Assembly: GCF_001411555.2 (NCBI RefSeq)
Contig: NC_049901.1
Location: forward strand, 37,790,964 to 37,854,963
Direction of reading: 5' to 3'
Source of the DNA: Juglans regia
Lineage: Eukaryota > Streptophyta > Magnoliopsida > Fagales > Juglandaceae
Length of the DNA stretch: 64,000 bases
Notes under the pieces: generated by a model
Seen by the model: only the letters and a program-made list of their open reading frames with translations
The model's database searches: none
What the model was told of the DNA's origin: nothing
In this document: positions 1-12,030 of the stretch, piece after piece
Numbering within the stretch: position 1 is the first letter of the stretch
Layout of the letters: every line of letters begins with the position of its first letter
Made by a program: the position numbers and the translations under genes

Positions 1-26
1 AAGAGCAGGTCTCAAAGACTTGATTT

Positions 27-690
27 ATGAATCCAATTTTATATTGGAATCTTAGAGGGCTAGGCACCTCTCAGAGAAGGCTGCTGAAATTGGTAAGGAA
101 GCTACAACCTAGCATTGTGGCTGTTGTCGAACTATTTGGTAATGATAACCGTATGAAAGTTCTACAACAAAGGCTCTTGTTTGAGAGCTGTGTTTCGAAT
201 GAGGAGGTTGGAGGTAAGTTCTGGGTGTTATGGAAAAAAAGGGTTATGTGTGTCCATAGTTAGCCTAACTAATCAAAGTGTTTATGTGGTTGTTCATGAG
301 AATAATGTTAAGTTTGTTATTACCTTTATTTATGCGAAGTGTACGTATTTGGAAAGAATGAAGCTTTGGGAAGATTTATCACATGGATCCATGCATTGGA
401 TTGTGTGGGGTGATTTCAATGTCATGAGTAGTGATGGGGAGAGGATAGGTGGTAGGCAGAGACCAACTATTACTTTGAAGGAGTTTAATGATTTTATAGA
501 TGTGGTGGGGCTGGCTGATTTGAAGTTTGAAGGTAATTCCATGTCCTGGTGTAATGGTCGCCATGGAAGTGATAGAAGTTGAGCAAGATTGGATAGGGCT
601 CTAGTAAACCCCATTGTGGTTACTGGAATTTCATGAAGCTAATTTAAAGTATGTTCCAAGACTTACGTCTGATCATTCTCCTATGGTGGT
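27..690 (+). pseudogene. LINE AP-type endonuclease domain, broken
   Basis: The translation starts MNPILYWNLRGLG, the usual beginning of plant LINE ORF2 endonuclease (the N of WN is a metal ligand). It contains VWGDFN near 403-420 and SDHSP near 668-682, both core motifs of the exonuclease-endonuclease-phosphatase fold that nicks target DNA. A TGA at 580-582 replaces the Trp expected before ARLDRAL. The frame shifts near 220-240 and again near 610. It cannot make a working protein. Confidence 0.8.
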
Positions 691-1236
691 ATCTTTGAAA
701 GCCCAATATCAAGGCTATGGTTTTCATCCTTTTAAATTTCATAATATGTGGCACTCGCATGACAATTTTTGGGATTACGTGAAGGGGGCTTGGAGGAATC
801 CACAGTTTGGCTCGGGTATGGTCCAGCTGGCAAAAAAACTTAAACTCCTTAAAGGGGTGTTGAAGCGGTGGAATAAGGAAGTTTTTGGGTGGACGGGGCT
901 CACACATTTAGCGGTTGGAAGAAAGGGGTTCATGTTTTGGAGTTGCAACTTCAGAATGGACCCTCCGAAGATACAGAACTTGATTTGGTAGCTACAAAGG
1001 TGGAGCTAGCTACATGGGTTAGTAGGGAAGAAACTAGGTTGGTGCAGCAAGCAAAACAAGCATGGATTGAGCAGGGTGAGGCTAATGCTAGTTTCTTTTG
1101 TGCTGTTTCTTTTAGGTCCCATAAGGTGGTTAAAGAGATGAAGTTGAGTAATGGTGTATGGCTATAATCCCCTAAGGCAGTGCATTTCGGTGCAGTGGAG
1201 TTTTAAAAAAAAAAAATTGAGTCTTCTCACTCAGGG

Positions 1237-1960
1237 TTGTTACCAGATTTATCCTCTTTGGTGGTCAAAGTGGTAAGTGATCCTGATAATACTCAGTTCT
1301 TAGAGTTTCCTTCAATCCAAGAAGTTAAGGATGCTGTTTTTTCTATCCCTATTGATAGTAGCGCAGGCTCAGATGGGTTTGGGTTTGGTTTCTATAAGTC
1401 CTGTTGGGATATTGTTGGGGGAGAGGTTGTGGAAGCTGTTCATGATCTGTTCAAGGGTTCCCCCTTCACAGCGCATGGTTCTTTTGCGGACTACAGGTTT
1501 TTCTAAAAGCTCTTTGCCGTTTAAATATTTGGGAGTTCCTATAGTTGCAGGTAGGCTCAAAGCCTCCCATTTTGATGAGATGGTTGGCAAGATTAGTGAC
1601 AAAGTTGGAGGGTGGAAAGCTTGAATGCTATCTAGTGGGGCAAGGCTTCTTCTTCTAAAGCACGTGCTTGGAAGTCTCTCTATTCATATTCTATCCATTT
1701 TGCAGGTCCCTAAATCTGTCTTGACAGTGCTTAACAAGTGTTTCAGCAATTGTTTTTGGGGCTTTCATGAAGGAAAACCAAAGAAGCATTGGAAAGCTTG
1801 GGAGATGATGTGTAAGCCGATCCATGAAGGTGGGATTGGGGTGAGGGATTTGAATGATATGCAGAAGGCTCTCCATATGAAATTTGCGTGGAGGCTCTTA
1901 TCTAAAGATTCTCTCTGGTCATGTTTTTTATGGCAAAGTATGTGAAACAGGAGCATATTT
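1237..1960 (+). pseudogene. LINE reverse transcriptase fragments with internal deletion
   Basis: The first fragment (1237-1506) carries the SSAGSDGFGFGFYKSCW block that precedes the RT palm in plant LINEs. The second (about 1490-1945, with a TGA at 1622-1624) carries FKYLGVPI, GWKA and the SGARLLLLKHVL block of the post-palm region. Everything between, including the catalytic YADD box, is absent. The two parts are in different frames, as expected for a deletion junction. Confidence 0.8.
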
Positions 1961-4002
1961 CTCTCTTGAATTCAAACAAATGTAACAGATTTTGGAGGAT
2001 GGTGTTGCAAGGTATTATAGATGTTATTGGTCATTCTAAATGGAAAGTAAAGGAAGTGGAGGTTTCCTTTTAGTATGACAAATGGCTTGGTGATGAACCC
2101 ATAAGTGCAACTCGGGATGTTGTGGAGCTTCCAAGGCTTAAAGTAAGGGAATGTAAGTTGGAGGAGGGGTGGGATATGGAGCTTCTTTCAAGGCTAGTTG
2201 GGCCTCAAAAATCGAAAGAGATTGTGGATTTTTTGGGTAGGCAAAAATAAGGGGATGATTTGTTAATATAGGTAGCGAAGAAGGATGGGAGTTTTTCAAC
2301 AAAAAGTACGTGGAAATGTGTTAGAGTGAGAGCTCCTATGATAATGTGGGCGGATTGGATTTGGTATCGTATGCCAAAATAATTTATTTCGACAACTATG
2401 TAGAAAAATATAAATAATGCTTTCAATGTGGATGAACACTAGTGGAAAAGTTAATGAGCACTATATATTAGTACTCTCTAACAAAAACAAAATAATAATT
2501 AAGGATAGGAATATGGCATTGAAATTCATCTGAAAACATGACAGCTTCAATCTTGTCATTGCCCACAAAACATTATTAATGAAGAAGATATATATGCGAA
2601 AGTCAGGAATATTATTGATTCGTATTGAATTTATATTAGCTGTGGTATATCATATCTTTGGTGAAGTAGTAAATTAAGCAGAGTGTTAAATCATTGGTTA
2701 ATTCTAATTTTAAAGATATGTTTTGAAGAAAAGTAGATCTTCAATATAATATTAAAAAAGAGAAAAAGTTTTAGATTTAATCATTACAGATCATGACGTA
2801 CACCTGCGTACTACAGGGAAAAAAAACAACGCCCTGAAAAATATTGGAGGAAATTAAGCACGTGTTGGATAAGAGAATTACTTATATAAAAAAGTATTTA
2901 TTGCAACAGCGAAGAATATTTCAATAAGATCACAAAGGTAGGAGTGACAATATGTGACATGATTTATAAATTCAATAGAAATATGCATGGCATAAAATTA
3001 AAAGGTTTGAGTATGATATAAATAGGTTCGGATCAAAAAGAGTTGACCCATTAAGAAGCGGTTAATAAATGAGTTGATAATGAGTCAACCCGTTTAACCA
3101 GTTTAAATTTATTTCAAAATTACAATTTTATTATTATTGGGTTGTAATATTGATATTTTTAACTAAATTGTTAGTATTATAATTTTAGATTTATGCTCAT
3201 ATTTGTTATTGTTGGGTTTGTAATATTAGTTTTATTATCGGTTAAAATTAGAAAAATATTGATATTTTTTGTTAGTAGGTGACTTTATAATTTTTTTGGA
3301 GATATTGTGACTACTGGTAAATATAAATTTTAACTTTTATGTAAAATTATGATAATTAAATCAAAATAGTTATGCTGGTTAGTTCAACTCATTTACATAA
3401 TACGAGTTCAAATGAGTCATGTTGTGTGACTCATTTTTAGTTAATTATTAAAAATGTCAAAATGGGTGATATGATATATCCCTTATTTTATCTGATCGTG
3501 TTAGGATTTAAAAGTCTGATCCATTTAGCTTAACGAGTCATAATCAGATTAATCCATATAATCAAATGTTTATTATTTGATACGATTCGAATACGATCCG
3601 CAGACACGAAATGCCATCACCTAATTATAAATGCCTTATAGCCCTTTATTTAAAAAAAAAAAGAAAAAAGGAAAAAATCCTGTTGTTTGTGAGAAATATA
3701 TAGGTTGACCTTTTTTTTTTGTACTTTCTTATCCAACTCAAATGTCAAATTCAAATGAATAATATTTCGATGTTGTAAGAGTACTACTACTCTTACTTTT
3801 GACTGGGATAGAGATCTGAGTGATGCAATATGCAATTTAGAACGCAGTATATTTGGAGGAATATTCTTCTTCATAGGTTAAACGCATAGGATTCGAGGAA
3901 TCATCGACAACTGGAATAATAAGGCCACGTGTGTATATATATATATATATATATATCTATATATCTATAGATGGTGCGAGCGGGCGTTAGTTATAAATAT
4001 AT

Positions 4003-4195
4003 TATTATTATTTTCTTTCGAGTATTGTTTTAACATTCTTACTTATTAAGAAAAAAATATATAATTTTACTAATAATTATTTTCTTAATTATTAAATAAA
4101 AAATAAAAAATTTAAATGTCTGAACGGTGAGATTGAACGATAAATTTGAAAGACTCCACTAATATTTTTCGTGTATATATATATATATATATATA
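4003..4195. repeat. AT-rich repeat ending in (TA)n, copy 1
   Basis: It shares the block TTTCTTAATTATTAA and its AAGAAAAAAATAT neighbour with a second copy at about 4945-5110. Both copies run into a (TA)n microsatellite at the right end. This looks like a small transposable-element family with a microsatellite terminus. The family is not identified. Confidence 0.4.
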
Positions 4196-4944
4196 ATATA
4201 ATATAATACAAGTGTACATTTTTCAAATAAAACCAGATGAAGTACTGAAACCAAAAAGAATCGTACACAAACTATGGTCAACTTGATTTTTCTATCAATG
4301 CATGTAATTACTAAGATTATGCTATATATAAATCATACTCCCTTCCTAGCTACTTTCATACCATTATATAAGATATGGTTCTTGGAATATACTTAAAATC
4401 TACAAGATAATGAATGATATTGTCACCTAATCATAATTGGATGCCGGTATAGTATTTAGAATTTTCCAAGTACTAATAATAATAGCCCATTGGTCTTGCT
4501 TGAGAAACCAAAATGTTGAAAGGAGTACTTGTCTATAAAATTACCGTTTATCCCAAAAGTTTAATTTAATAGGATGATGTAAACTTAATTAGTCATATCT
4601 TTATATATTCCCCCTCTCGTATGAGCCAGACTCTCACTCAATAAATATATTTATCACATAGAATATTTAATTAATTATTGGATGAAATGTAGAGTTAGAG
4701 TTTAGACTTAAGACTTTTACTCTAATATCATGTGAAAGCACTACTTGTTAAAAAAACTTAAGTTGATAAGAACAGTTAGACTTAATTATTTATATTATTT
4801 GGGTTAAGATTTTAGGTTTGGTTCTTTGAAAATTCTTAATGGCTCTGATCATGAGATTCATTTGCAGCAACACACACACATATAGGTGCTACTACTCAAT
4901 CACATCATTTTGCCCTCTCAAAGTTACTGTTAGTATAATTGTAT

Positions 4945-5110
4945 TTTTTTTTTCTTTCAAATATCTTTTAAATATTTATAAAAATATACATAAATTTATT
5001 AGTAGTTACTTTCTTAATTATTAAGAAAAAAATATAAAAACGATCAAAATGAAAAAGTAAAATTAGAGAGTGACTTGGCATTTTTCATATATATATATAT
5101 ATATATATAT
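4945..5110. repeat. AT-rich repeat ending in (TA)n, copy 2
   Basis: Diverged relative of the repeat at about 4003-4195: same TTTCTTAATTATTAAG block, and a terminal (AT)n tract at 5088-5110. The left boundary is uncertain. Confidence 0.4.
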
Positions 5111-5729
5111 GAATATGAATTAGACAAAAGGTGCATAAAGATGGATTTTTAGGTATTTATGGTTCAAACTTCAAACTTCAAACTTTTCATGGATTTGATG
5201 GCTTGGAGTCCAAAAAGAATTAGCAGAGGGTCCATCGTACTTAAGCTTTCTTGGTACAATTATATTTTCTGAATTACTTAATTTTGTTATAATTGGAACA
5301 GTACTAGTAGATATATAGAGGGCGGGCACGCAGGCTGGCGATAGGAGTTTTGAAATGCAAATGTGGGATAGAGATGGAAGATGGTAGCTAGATAGAGATG
5401 ATGAAGCTCATGTACAAAATGTGACAGATAGAAATTAAAGTGTGAAGAAAACAAAGATGGAAGTCCCACTGAATGACATGAAATATATATATATAAATTT
5501 ATATATATGATGGCCCTCGGGCGGCCCCCTCGTGCGTTTTCTGCGCAAAAAAGGACTGATAGATGCTACTGAATGACAGACCAGCGACTCTTTTGAGTCT
5601 TTTGTACGTTTGCCTTTCAAAGCTGCCATGCATGGGGCTCGACTTTCATATTACTGTTTGTTTTTTTTGTTTTTTTGCTGGGTTATTACTTTTTCCAAAT
5701 AATGGGGATCTAAATTAATTACCAAATGC

Positions 5730-5732
<3 letters not shown>

Positions 5733-5765
<33 letters not shown>
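5733..5765. repeat. (TA)n microsatellite
   Basis: Uninterrupted run of about 16 TA dinucleotides. It is followed (5770-6120) by AT-rich DNA with CAGTTT/CCGATTCCA words that resemble a worn copy of the hAT-like element seen at 47028-47612. Confidence 0.85.
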
Positions 5766-5769
<4 letters not shown>

Positions 5770-6379
5770 TTCTAACCTATCCAGTTTAATCTGATTTTAG
5801 ATAAAATTTAAAACCAAATAATATATAGTGAATTTACATTTTTAAGAACCGATTCCACACATATTATCTCTTAAATCGATACTTCCAGTTCTACCGATTC
5901 CAGTTTGGTTCGATCAAGTTTTTTTTATTTTAATATACTATATATATACTATATTATATAATATATATAATAATATATTATAGTATATAATATTATAATG
6001 ATAATATATTGTGGTATATTATAATATATAGTGATATAATATTAGTTTAACTATTAATACAATAGACTATAGTGATATAAGATTTTAAAATTTAATATTA
6101 TATTGTAGTATATTTGTGGAGTCATGAATTGTAACTTGTAAAGTTTTATGATTGTGTGGTGTATATGTATAAATTTGGTTCTCATTAAAAGTTATTCTTG
6201 TGAATGTTAACATATTTTTACATGTTTTTTTTTAAAATTTATATAAGCGTGAATTTAGATTTCCAAGGTTCATATATATTTATTTTAGCACATATTAGAC
6301 TATTTGTTAGGATTATTTTTTGCTCTGAATCATTTTGTTTTATTTTATGATTTTAATTTTTTAAAATCTTTTAGCATTT

Positions 6380-6859
6380 GCCATGAATACAACTCGTGGC
6401 AAATACTTTTTTTTTGCTGGAAGTAATTATTGCCCACGATAAGATTTCTTCATAAATAAATATTTTCGACGAAATATTTTGTGAAGAATATATATTTATC
6501 AGGAAAGTATTTTATCGAAAATATCAAAAATAACTTTTTCCACAAAGATATGTTATGGGTAAATACTTTTTGCTATAACCTCTTCTCATAGAGAATGATT
6601 TTATTTCTCACCACATCATACCAGATGAAACCTTATTTGCCACGGAAAAAAAAAAAGTTTTAACCACCACAATAGTTCATGGGAAAAAGAAAGCTTTTCC
6701 CATGAACTTGTGGTTTGACAGAAAAAGAAATTTTCCTCACCAGTTTTATGTCACGGGTCCCCCACGACACAAATTGATGGAAAACAGATCGTTTCTCATG
6801 AAGTCTAGACTCTTTTCGACCACAATCCATTCCGAGAAAAAACGAGATTTGTTGTAGTG
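6380..6859. mobile_element. CACTA-like element, right end only
   Basis: The right edge reads ATTTGTTGTAGTG (6847-6859), the reverse complement of a CACTACAACAAAT-type CACTA terminus. Inside it, repeated short words such as GCCACG, TTTTTGC and CATGGGAAAA recur in both orientations, as in CACTA subterminal regions. I did not find the matching left terminus, so the left coordinate is a guess. No transposase is encoded. Confidence 0.4.
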
Positions 6860-6872
6860 AATGGTCATCCAA

Positions 6873-7511
6873 CAGGGGCGGCTCAAAGGCAAGGCGACTA
6901 AGGCGCTTGCCTAAGGCCCCCACTCCTTAATTAAGCCCTTAATGGCTAATGTGGTTTGTTCAAAAAAATTGACACAAGTCATTTATACTCCTTCAAAAAA
7001 TAAAATTGATAGAAAATAAATATTAAAAAATGTTAGTATTGTAACCAACACATCTCGATATTCTTTTAATATTTTGCTATGAGTTGTAAATAAATTAATA
7101 ATTAATATTTCCAATAAACGCCTTATAACATAAAAGCGCAGTTATTTCAGATATACAATAATTAAGAATAGAATATAAAATTTAGATTATAATCTCAATT
7201 TTAAATAATATTAATCATGATCTAAAAAAGAAAATTTTTATGATTTTTTTTTTCGATTTGGGGGAGGTGATTTTGAATTTCAGACCTCTATTTTAGAGGC
7301 TGAATGTTATGACAATCAAGTCATATTCCTTTAGTTAAAAAAAGTATTTCTGATCTTAAAACTTACACACAAAAAAAAAATAGTATATTGTACAATCAGA
7401 ATGTTTGTTGATTTGTATTATATTTAATTGGAGAGTTAATTGAATTATTATATTAAAAATTTATAAAAATAATCTCGGCCTTAGGCCACCGTGTGCATTG
7501 AGCCTCCCCTG
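6873..7511. mobile_element. Non-autonomous hAT element with 8-bp target duplication
   Basis: The left end reads CAGGGGCGGCTCAA and the right end, reverse-complemented, reads CAGGGGAGGCTCAA: 13 of 14 positions match, and CAGGG is the classic hAT start. The flanks are TCATCCAA (6865-6872) and TCATCCAC (7512-7519), an 8-bp target-site duplication with one change, as expected for hAT. The 639-bp interior is AT-rich and has no transposase. A block near 7245-7330 has a poly-T next to a degenerate B-box-like word and could be a nested SINE on the minus strand. Confidence 0.88.
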
Positions 7512-7789
7512 TCATCCACCAAATGTATTGCATCTACAACATATAGATTGCGTACATACCTTTACATATATATATTTTTAAATTATTTGAGACATACTTA
7601 ATTAGAAAATAAATTATTTTTACAACTACTATTGCCCAACACGAGATTACGTACATATCTTAACTTAGAAAAATCTAAACTCTAGTTTACTATTCGAAAC
7701 TCTAGTTTACTATTTGATTGAACTAATTTATTTCTTTTATCTTTACACCGATTGTTTATTATGCCAAATTGTTCTATTAATATTTATGC

Positions 7790-8160
7790 CACTATAACAA
7801 ATAGTGGTTTTTGGGACATAAAGTTTTCCCTCAAGTCTGATTTGATAGCAAATAATTACTTTTTGCTACCAAGTTCATGTCCTCAAAAAAATTTGGCTGC
7901 AAATATTTATATTGGATCATTTTATTTGTCATGAGTTACAATTTGTGAGAACTAAATATTTTTTCCCTCAAAACTCACCTCCTCAAAAAAAGGTTGTAGA
8001 TAATATTTTTTTACGATGGCACATGCCTTCATTCTTGATGAAATTGGTTTGTGACAACAAACTTACATTACCCATGACCGAAATTTGCTTAAGAAATGCA
8101 TTAATTTTGATTTTCATCCCGGTGCAAATCACATTTAAATGTTTGGTAAAGTGAATCACG
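7790..8160. mobile_element. CACTA-like element, left end only
   Basis: CACTATAACAAATAGTGG starts at 7790 and matches a CACTA-type terminus. The following 350 bases share the GCTACCAAGTTCATG/CCTCAAAAAA style of words with the region before 6859. No matching right terminus was found and nothing is encoded. Confidence 0.35.
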
Positions 8161-8199
8161 TTTAAATGCGGTGCTTTTTGCTCTTTTAAGGCGACACTA

Positions 8200-10680
8200 G
8201 ATTGTTGCAAAAAGTCACAAATTCGAATTCCTCCCTTCTATTTCTTCTCCCCTAGTCTAGAACTCATATATATCTTTTATCTCCGTCCATGTCTCTCTCT
8301 TCCCACGCAGTGCTCACTGCCGCCCTTTTTTACCACCATGCCCACTACTATGTCGTTGCCGTCTTGCCTTGCCGGTGAGTCTCCCTTCTCTCTCTCTTCT
8401 GCCGTTTCTCTCACTCTCCCTCTCTCCAAGACTGAGCTCGTGTTCTTCACAAGTTCTAGACCATTTCGCCCGAGCCGAATTGAACTCTCCATATAGCCAT
8501 CATGTGGTTCCAGGTCTTTTCTTCTCTCTCGGTTACTTGCATTCGTCGCTTACAGTAATTTCTCTCTCTAATACATTACCCCAGTTCCCATTGCCCCACA
8601 ATTCCTCTTTGTTGCTAATTTCTCCCGTTAATTTTTCTGACAATAATCCAATAGCCCATGTCTAACATTTTGTTCCTGTTTTGATCCTATTTTCTTTTAC
8701 TCAAAAACATTTGGGGTTCTCCGCATTTCGACACGGCTTGGATCTTTCATTCTGAAAAAGATATCCGATTAAGATAAGTTTAAATAAGACTCTAGGAGTG
8801 CATCCGATAAAGATAAGTATGTGAATGAAAGATATCCGATTAAGATAAGTTTTGAATTGTAACTCTTATCAAATCTTGTTTATTTTATAAGATAAGAGTT
8901 TATAAGAGTCTTATATATGTGTCGAGTTTAAGAGTCAGTTGAAGAGATAAAGATGCAAACATTATTGAAGAACCTGAAACAAACTTGAACTCAATGTAAT
9001 CCAGAAGAAGTGATCCAGTCCGAGATGTTCGCAAATAGTTAGCAACATTTCTGATTGAGATTTTGGATAAACTTGTCAGCAGAATCATTCTCCAAATCAA
9101 TGACAACATTGCCTATTTGTAGAGGAGTCGGTTGAGGGTTCTAGAGGACACTTGAACTGCACATATTCACAAGTATTTGAGAGCTTGAAGATATGGATAG
9201 AACTTCAAGAGATCGTGCAAGAGAATATTTTTGAGAGAATGATTTTCCAAAAAGACTCAGTCCATGGGATTGAGTAAGAGAGCATACTTCAAGGGGGAGT
9301 TGCCATGTTCAAGTTCAACCACTATAGGTTCCAATAGGAAAGACAAAGATTGGAAAGCGTCAGAGGTTCTGACTACCTACTGTGGTAGAAGACAAGCAGG
9401 TCGTGTGTTTTGGGTAAACGTGTCTAATAGCTTTTGTTTAGCATTAACGTGTATAATTAGAGATACTTGGATAATTTCAAGTTTCCAAAACCTGATTGTA
9501 TTCCATCTCGTTCTTCATCTAAATCTTGGTCTATCTTTGAAACCCTATGTCTTCATCTTCACCTTCCGCTATTTTAATATCTCACTTGCCAACAAGTTTT
9601 TCTTTATGGACTCATGACGCCATGGGTCTCCTAATTCTAAGGTATTGGTCCTTTTTCATTTGTAGCAGCATTATTGTACACTCAATTTCTGGGTTTGCAT
9701 TGTGGATTACCATTCAAATTTTATTATCTCGTCCATGCTACTCACCACGTATATACACTTAGTCAGTGTGGTAAAATACACCTAGTCACAAGAAGCGGTA
9801 TATTGTGTTAATTCAACACCCAACAAATAGTTGCTATGGTGCACTTTTTCGCTTGAATATGGAATGGCTTCTTGTCATTTTTCATTTTTGGAGAGATTAT
9901 CAAGTTCTTGTATGGAGAGAGACAATTAAAATTGGTATAAAATTAATTATAGCCCAAGATTGAAACTTGATATATAGATGTTACTCAACTTGTTGAAGAA
10001 ATTGTCTTTTAACAGAAATTCTAATCACACTAACATAAGTTCAAACATTTTACATTCTTTGAAATAAATCTTCCGTCAGGAGCACAACTCAAGCATGAGG
10101 TGGGTATGTCATCTTCTAATGTGACGGACCTGGTTTCTCACGGTGCGACATTGGTCTGGTTTCTCATGGAGCGGCAGTGGTCTGCTTTGGTTAGGCATGA
10201 GTAGTGAAGGGCTCCTGTTCTTCTCAGATGGGTTTAATCAGATGAGATCAAATGTTCTTTACATTTTATGAAATCTCCTACGTATCTCATTCTGATTGAG
10301 GGCTGTTAAACTCATAACTTCAGCCCGACTGTTCCGAAGAGGAACTGTTCTTAAAATCCATATTTAAATCTCAAGCGCCATAATAGACTAAAGCACAACA
10401 TATGTAAGACTTTCATTGTTTTTTGTTTTTGAATTTTGTTATAAAATCATACAATGTTTACATAATTATGCTACTAAATTGGAATATAGTAAACCAAAAT
10501 TAGACGTTCTTTTGGTCCTTTAGTTGCTTTCCTAATCGGTAATTACATGCATGCACGAAACACACACACACGTGTTTTTGTTTATGCTTCTTTTTTTTTT
10601 TTCTTGGGTATGATTTTATACTGATTTTAATTCTTTTTGAAAACTTGAATCAAATATAATATGTAGGTCTTTTTAAATTT
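8200..10680. other. Intergenic stretch, possible decayed retroelement LTR
   Basis: No gene is recognisable. 8270-8560 is pyrimidine-rich (CTCTCT) and gives only low-complexity reading frames. About 8880-9450 has a composition and a few words (AGAGGTTCT, GGTCGTGTGTT) resembling 31140-31640, and could be a worn Copia-type LTR. Near 10130-10190 a CTGGTTTCTCA-centred word of about 30 bp is repeated twice. The rest is unremarkable. Confidence 0.3.
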
Positions 10681-10685
10681 ATTTA

Positions 10686-10869
10686 GAGCAGTGCTACGTA
10701 CCCATAAGCCTCACATCCTGCACACCCACTTAAAAACATGTCATTTTACCTTTTTATCCTATTTTACTTACAAACATGTTTGAAATCATTTTCATTACGT
10801 GGGTTAAAAGTAAAATGATATATTTTTAAATGGGTGTGCAAGTTGTGAGGGTTATGTCTAGAATTTTTC
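10686..10869. mobile_element. Short MITE with about 40-bp terminal inverted repeats
   Basis: The left arm contains CATAAGCCTCACATCCTGCA and the right arm, reverse-complemented, contains CATAACCCTCACAACTTGCA, followed in both by CACCCA. The element is flanked by ATTTATTTA at 10677-10685 and 10870-10878, a 9-bp direct repeat that would fit a Mutator-type insertion, although the flank is AT-rich and chance is possible. Length 184 bp, no coding capacity. Confidence 0.65.
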
Positions 10870-11394
10870 ATTTATTTATTATCTTCAATATTTTCTTAAA
10901 ACATTATCTTCAATATTATGCTATGAGGATTTGATCAGTAATCCAACATATCTTGAATATATAGCTAGTTATTAGGGTCTTTAATTAATTCGTATAGTCA
11001 TGTTGGGCTTTGATCATATATGAGCCAACCCTAACCTAATTCATTTAATTAAATGGATAATTACTTAACCCTAATCAATTAATTTCATGTTGAATTTATG
11101 TCAAGTTTACGAGCTGTGACTAAAATCATAAGTAATTTGAACTTCATGTGTGCCAAATCGGGTTGTGTTAGGTGGGGTTTGAATTGTATATGAACTAAGG
11201 CCTATGAATAATAGTGAGATAGTTTGTGAGTTAATAGTAGTGAAATGGCCTGAGTTAAGATATTTTATGGGATTATGAAAAATTAGAGAAAAAAAAATTG
11301 AATAAAAATATTATAAAGTTATAATATTGTTATAATATAATTTTTTATGATTACTTTTATTTTGAAATTTGAAAAACTTGAATTATTTTTTGCG

Positions 11395-11399
11395 TTTTG
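11395..11399. repeat. Target-site duplication TTTTG, left
   Basis: TTTTG immediately precedes the TG of the left LTR, and the same five bases follow the CA of the right LTR at 17205-17209. Five base pairs is the usual size for a Ty3/gypsy integrase. Confidence 0.9.
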
Positions 11400-12014
11400 T
11401 GTTAGCGTCTTGCAAGACTGATCCAGGTTAACGTAGATCTCGTGGGTAATATGGATGTAGAGTAATGTGAGGATAGAGATAGAACAGATGCGGATTTGTA
11501 TTGTGGATGACTGTATGAACAAGCTATCCAGAAATGAGAAAAGAAATGAACGGATGCAAGGTGTATGTTGAAATTCCTCAAAGGGACGAACGATATTGCC
11601 ACACTGGGAGCATTCGAGGTCTCCCTTCCTCCAAGAATTCCACTACAAAGATTCCGGACCCTTCTCCACTACCTCACTGCCTGACTATATTCCCACTGTA
11701 ACAAACTCTTCCCTTTGATAAAATCACATCCCACAACAGAAATGTAAATGACAGTATAAAATGCACCGTTTAGGACACTCCCCCAAACGATGCTTTTCAC
11801 ATTCAAACTAAAAACGACAATGCTAAATATAACACTCAAAGCGACATTAAATACCTTTCCCATGAAACGGTGAGTTTTGGGCTTCCTTTAATCCACTGCT
11901 TCCTCCAACGACGCTGTCCAGAGTAGACCCATCTCAAACACTTGAACTCAACACTTATCACTTCCGAACCCATAGCTTCGATTCCATTTCATCAGTTCTC
12001 TAGGGTTCTTGACA
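11400..12014 (-). repeat. 3' LTR of the chromovirus
   Basis: 615 bp, TG...CA bounded (TGTTAGCGTC at the left, TTCTTGACA at the right), the same length as the copy at 16590-17204. It is the downstream LTR because the element reads on the minus strand. Confidence 0.95.
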
Positions 12015-12030
12015 ACTGCCCTCTTCTTCA
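12015..12030 (-). other. Polypurine tract of the chromovirus
   Basis: On the minus strand this reads GAAGAAGAGGGCAGT, directly next to the 3' LTR. This is where plus-strand DNA synthesis is primed in LTR retrotransposons. Confidence 0.75.

Larger units (their letters stand above)
27..2390 (+). mobile_element. Degenerate LINE (non-LTR retrotransposon) ORF2 remnant
   Basis: Reading along the plus strand in shifting frames gives the order of a plant L1-type ORF2: an endonuclease domain (27 to about 690), a linker, the start of reverse transcriptase (1237-1506), the C-terminal RT/thumb region (about 1490-1945), and the start of the zinc-finger-like zf-RVT region (about 2070-2385, with a WADWIWYRMP-type motif). 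Stop codons and frameshifts are frequent. The catalytic palm of the RT with its YADD box is missing: sequence jumps from SAGSDGFGFGFYKSCW directly to the FKYLGVPI region, so a large internal deletion is likely near 1450-1500. No poly-A tail or target duplication was found. Dead copy. Confidence 0.85.
2400..5700. other. AT-rich intergenic stretch, no gene seen
   Basis: No reading frame resembles a protein I know. The stretch holds poly-A/T runs, (TA)n microsatellites at about 3933-3957, 4173-4195 and 5088-5110, and two related AT-rich repeats (about 4003-4195 and 4945-5110), each ending in a (TA)n tract. Around 2960-3620 there is low-complexity DNA rich in GAGTTGA/CCCGTTT-like words, probably an old decayed transposon. 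Confidence 0.5.

Noticed and set aside
8277..8665. CT-rich frames on both strands that could suggest a gene start
   Set aside because: Low-complexity Ser/Leu/Pro-rich translation; no homology, splice continuation or downstream exon seen.
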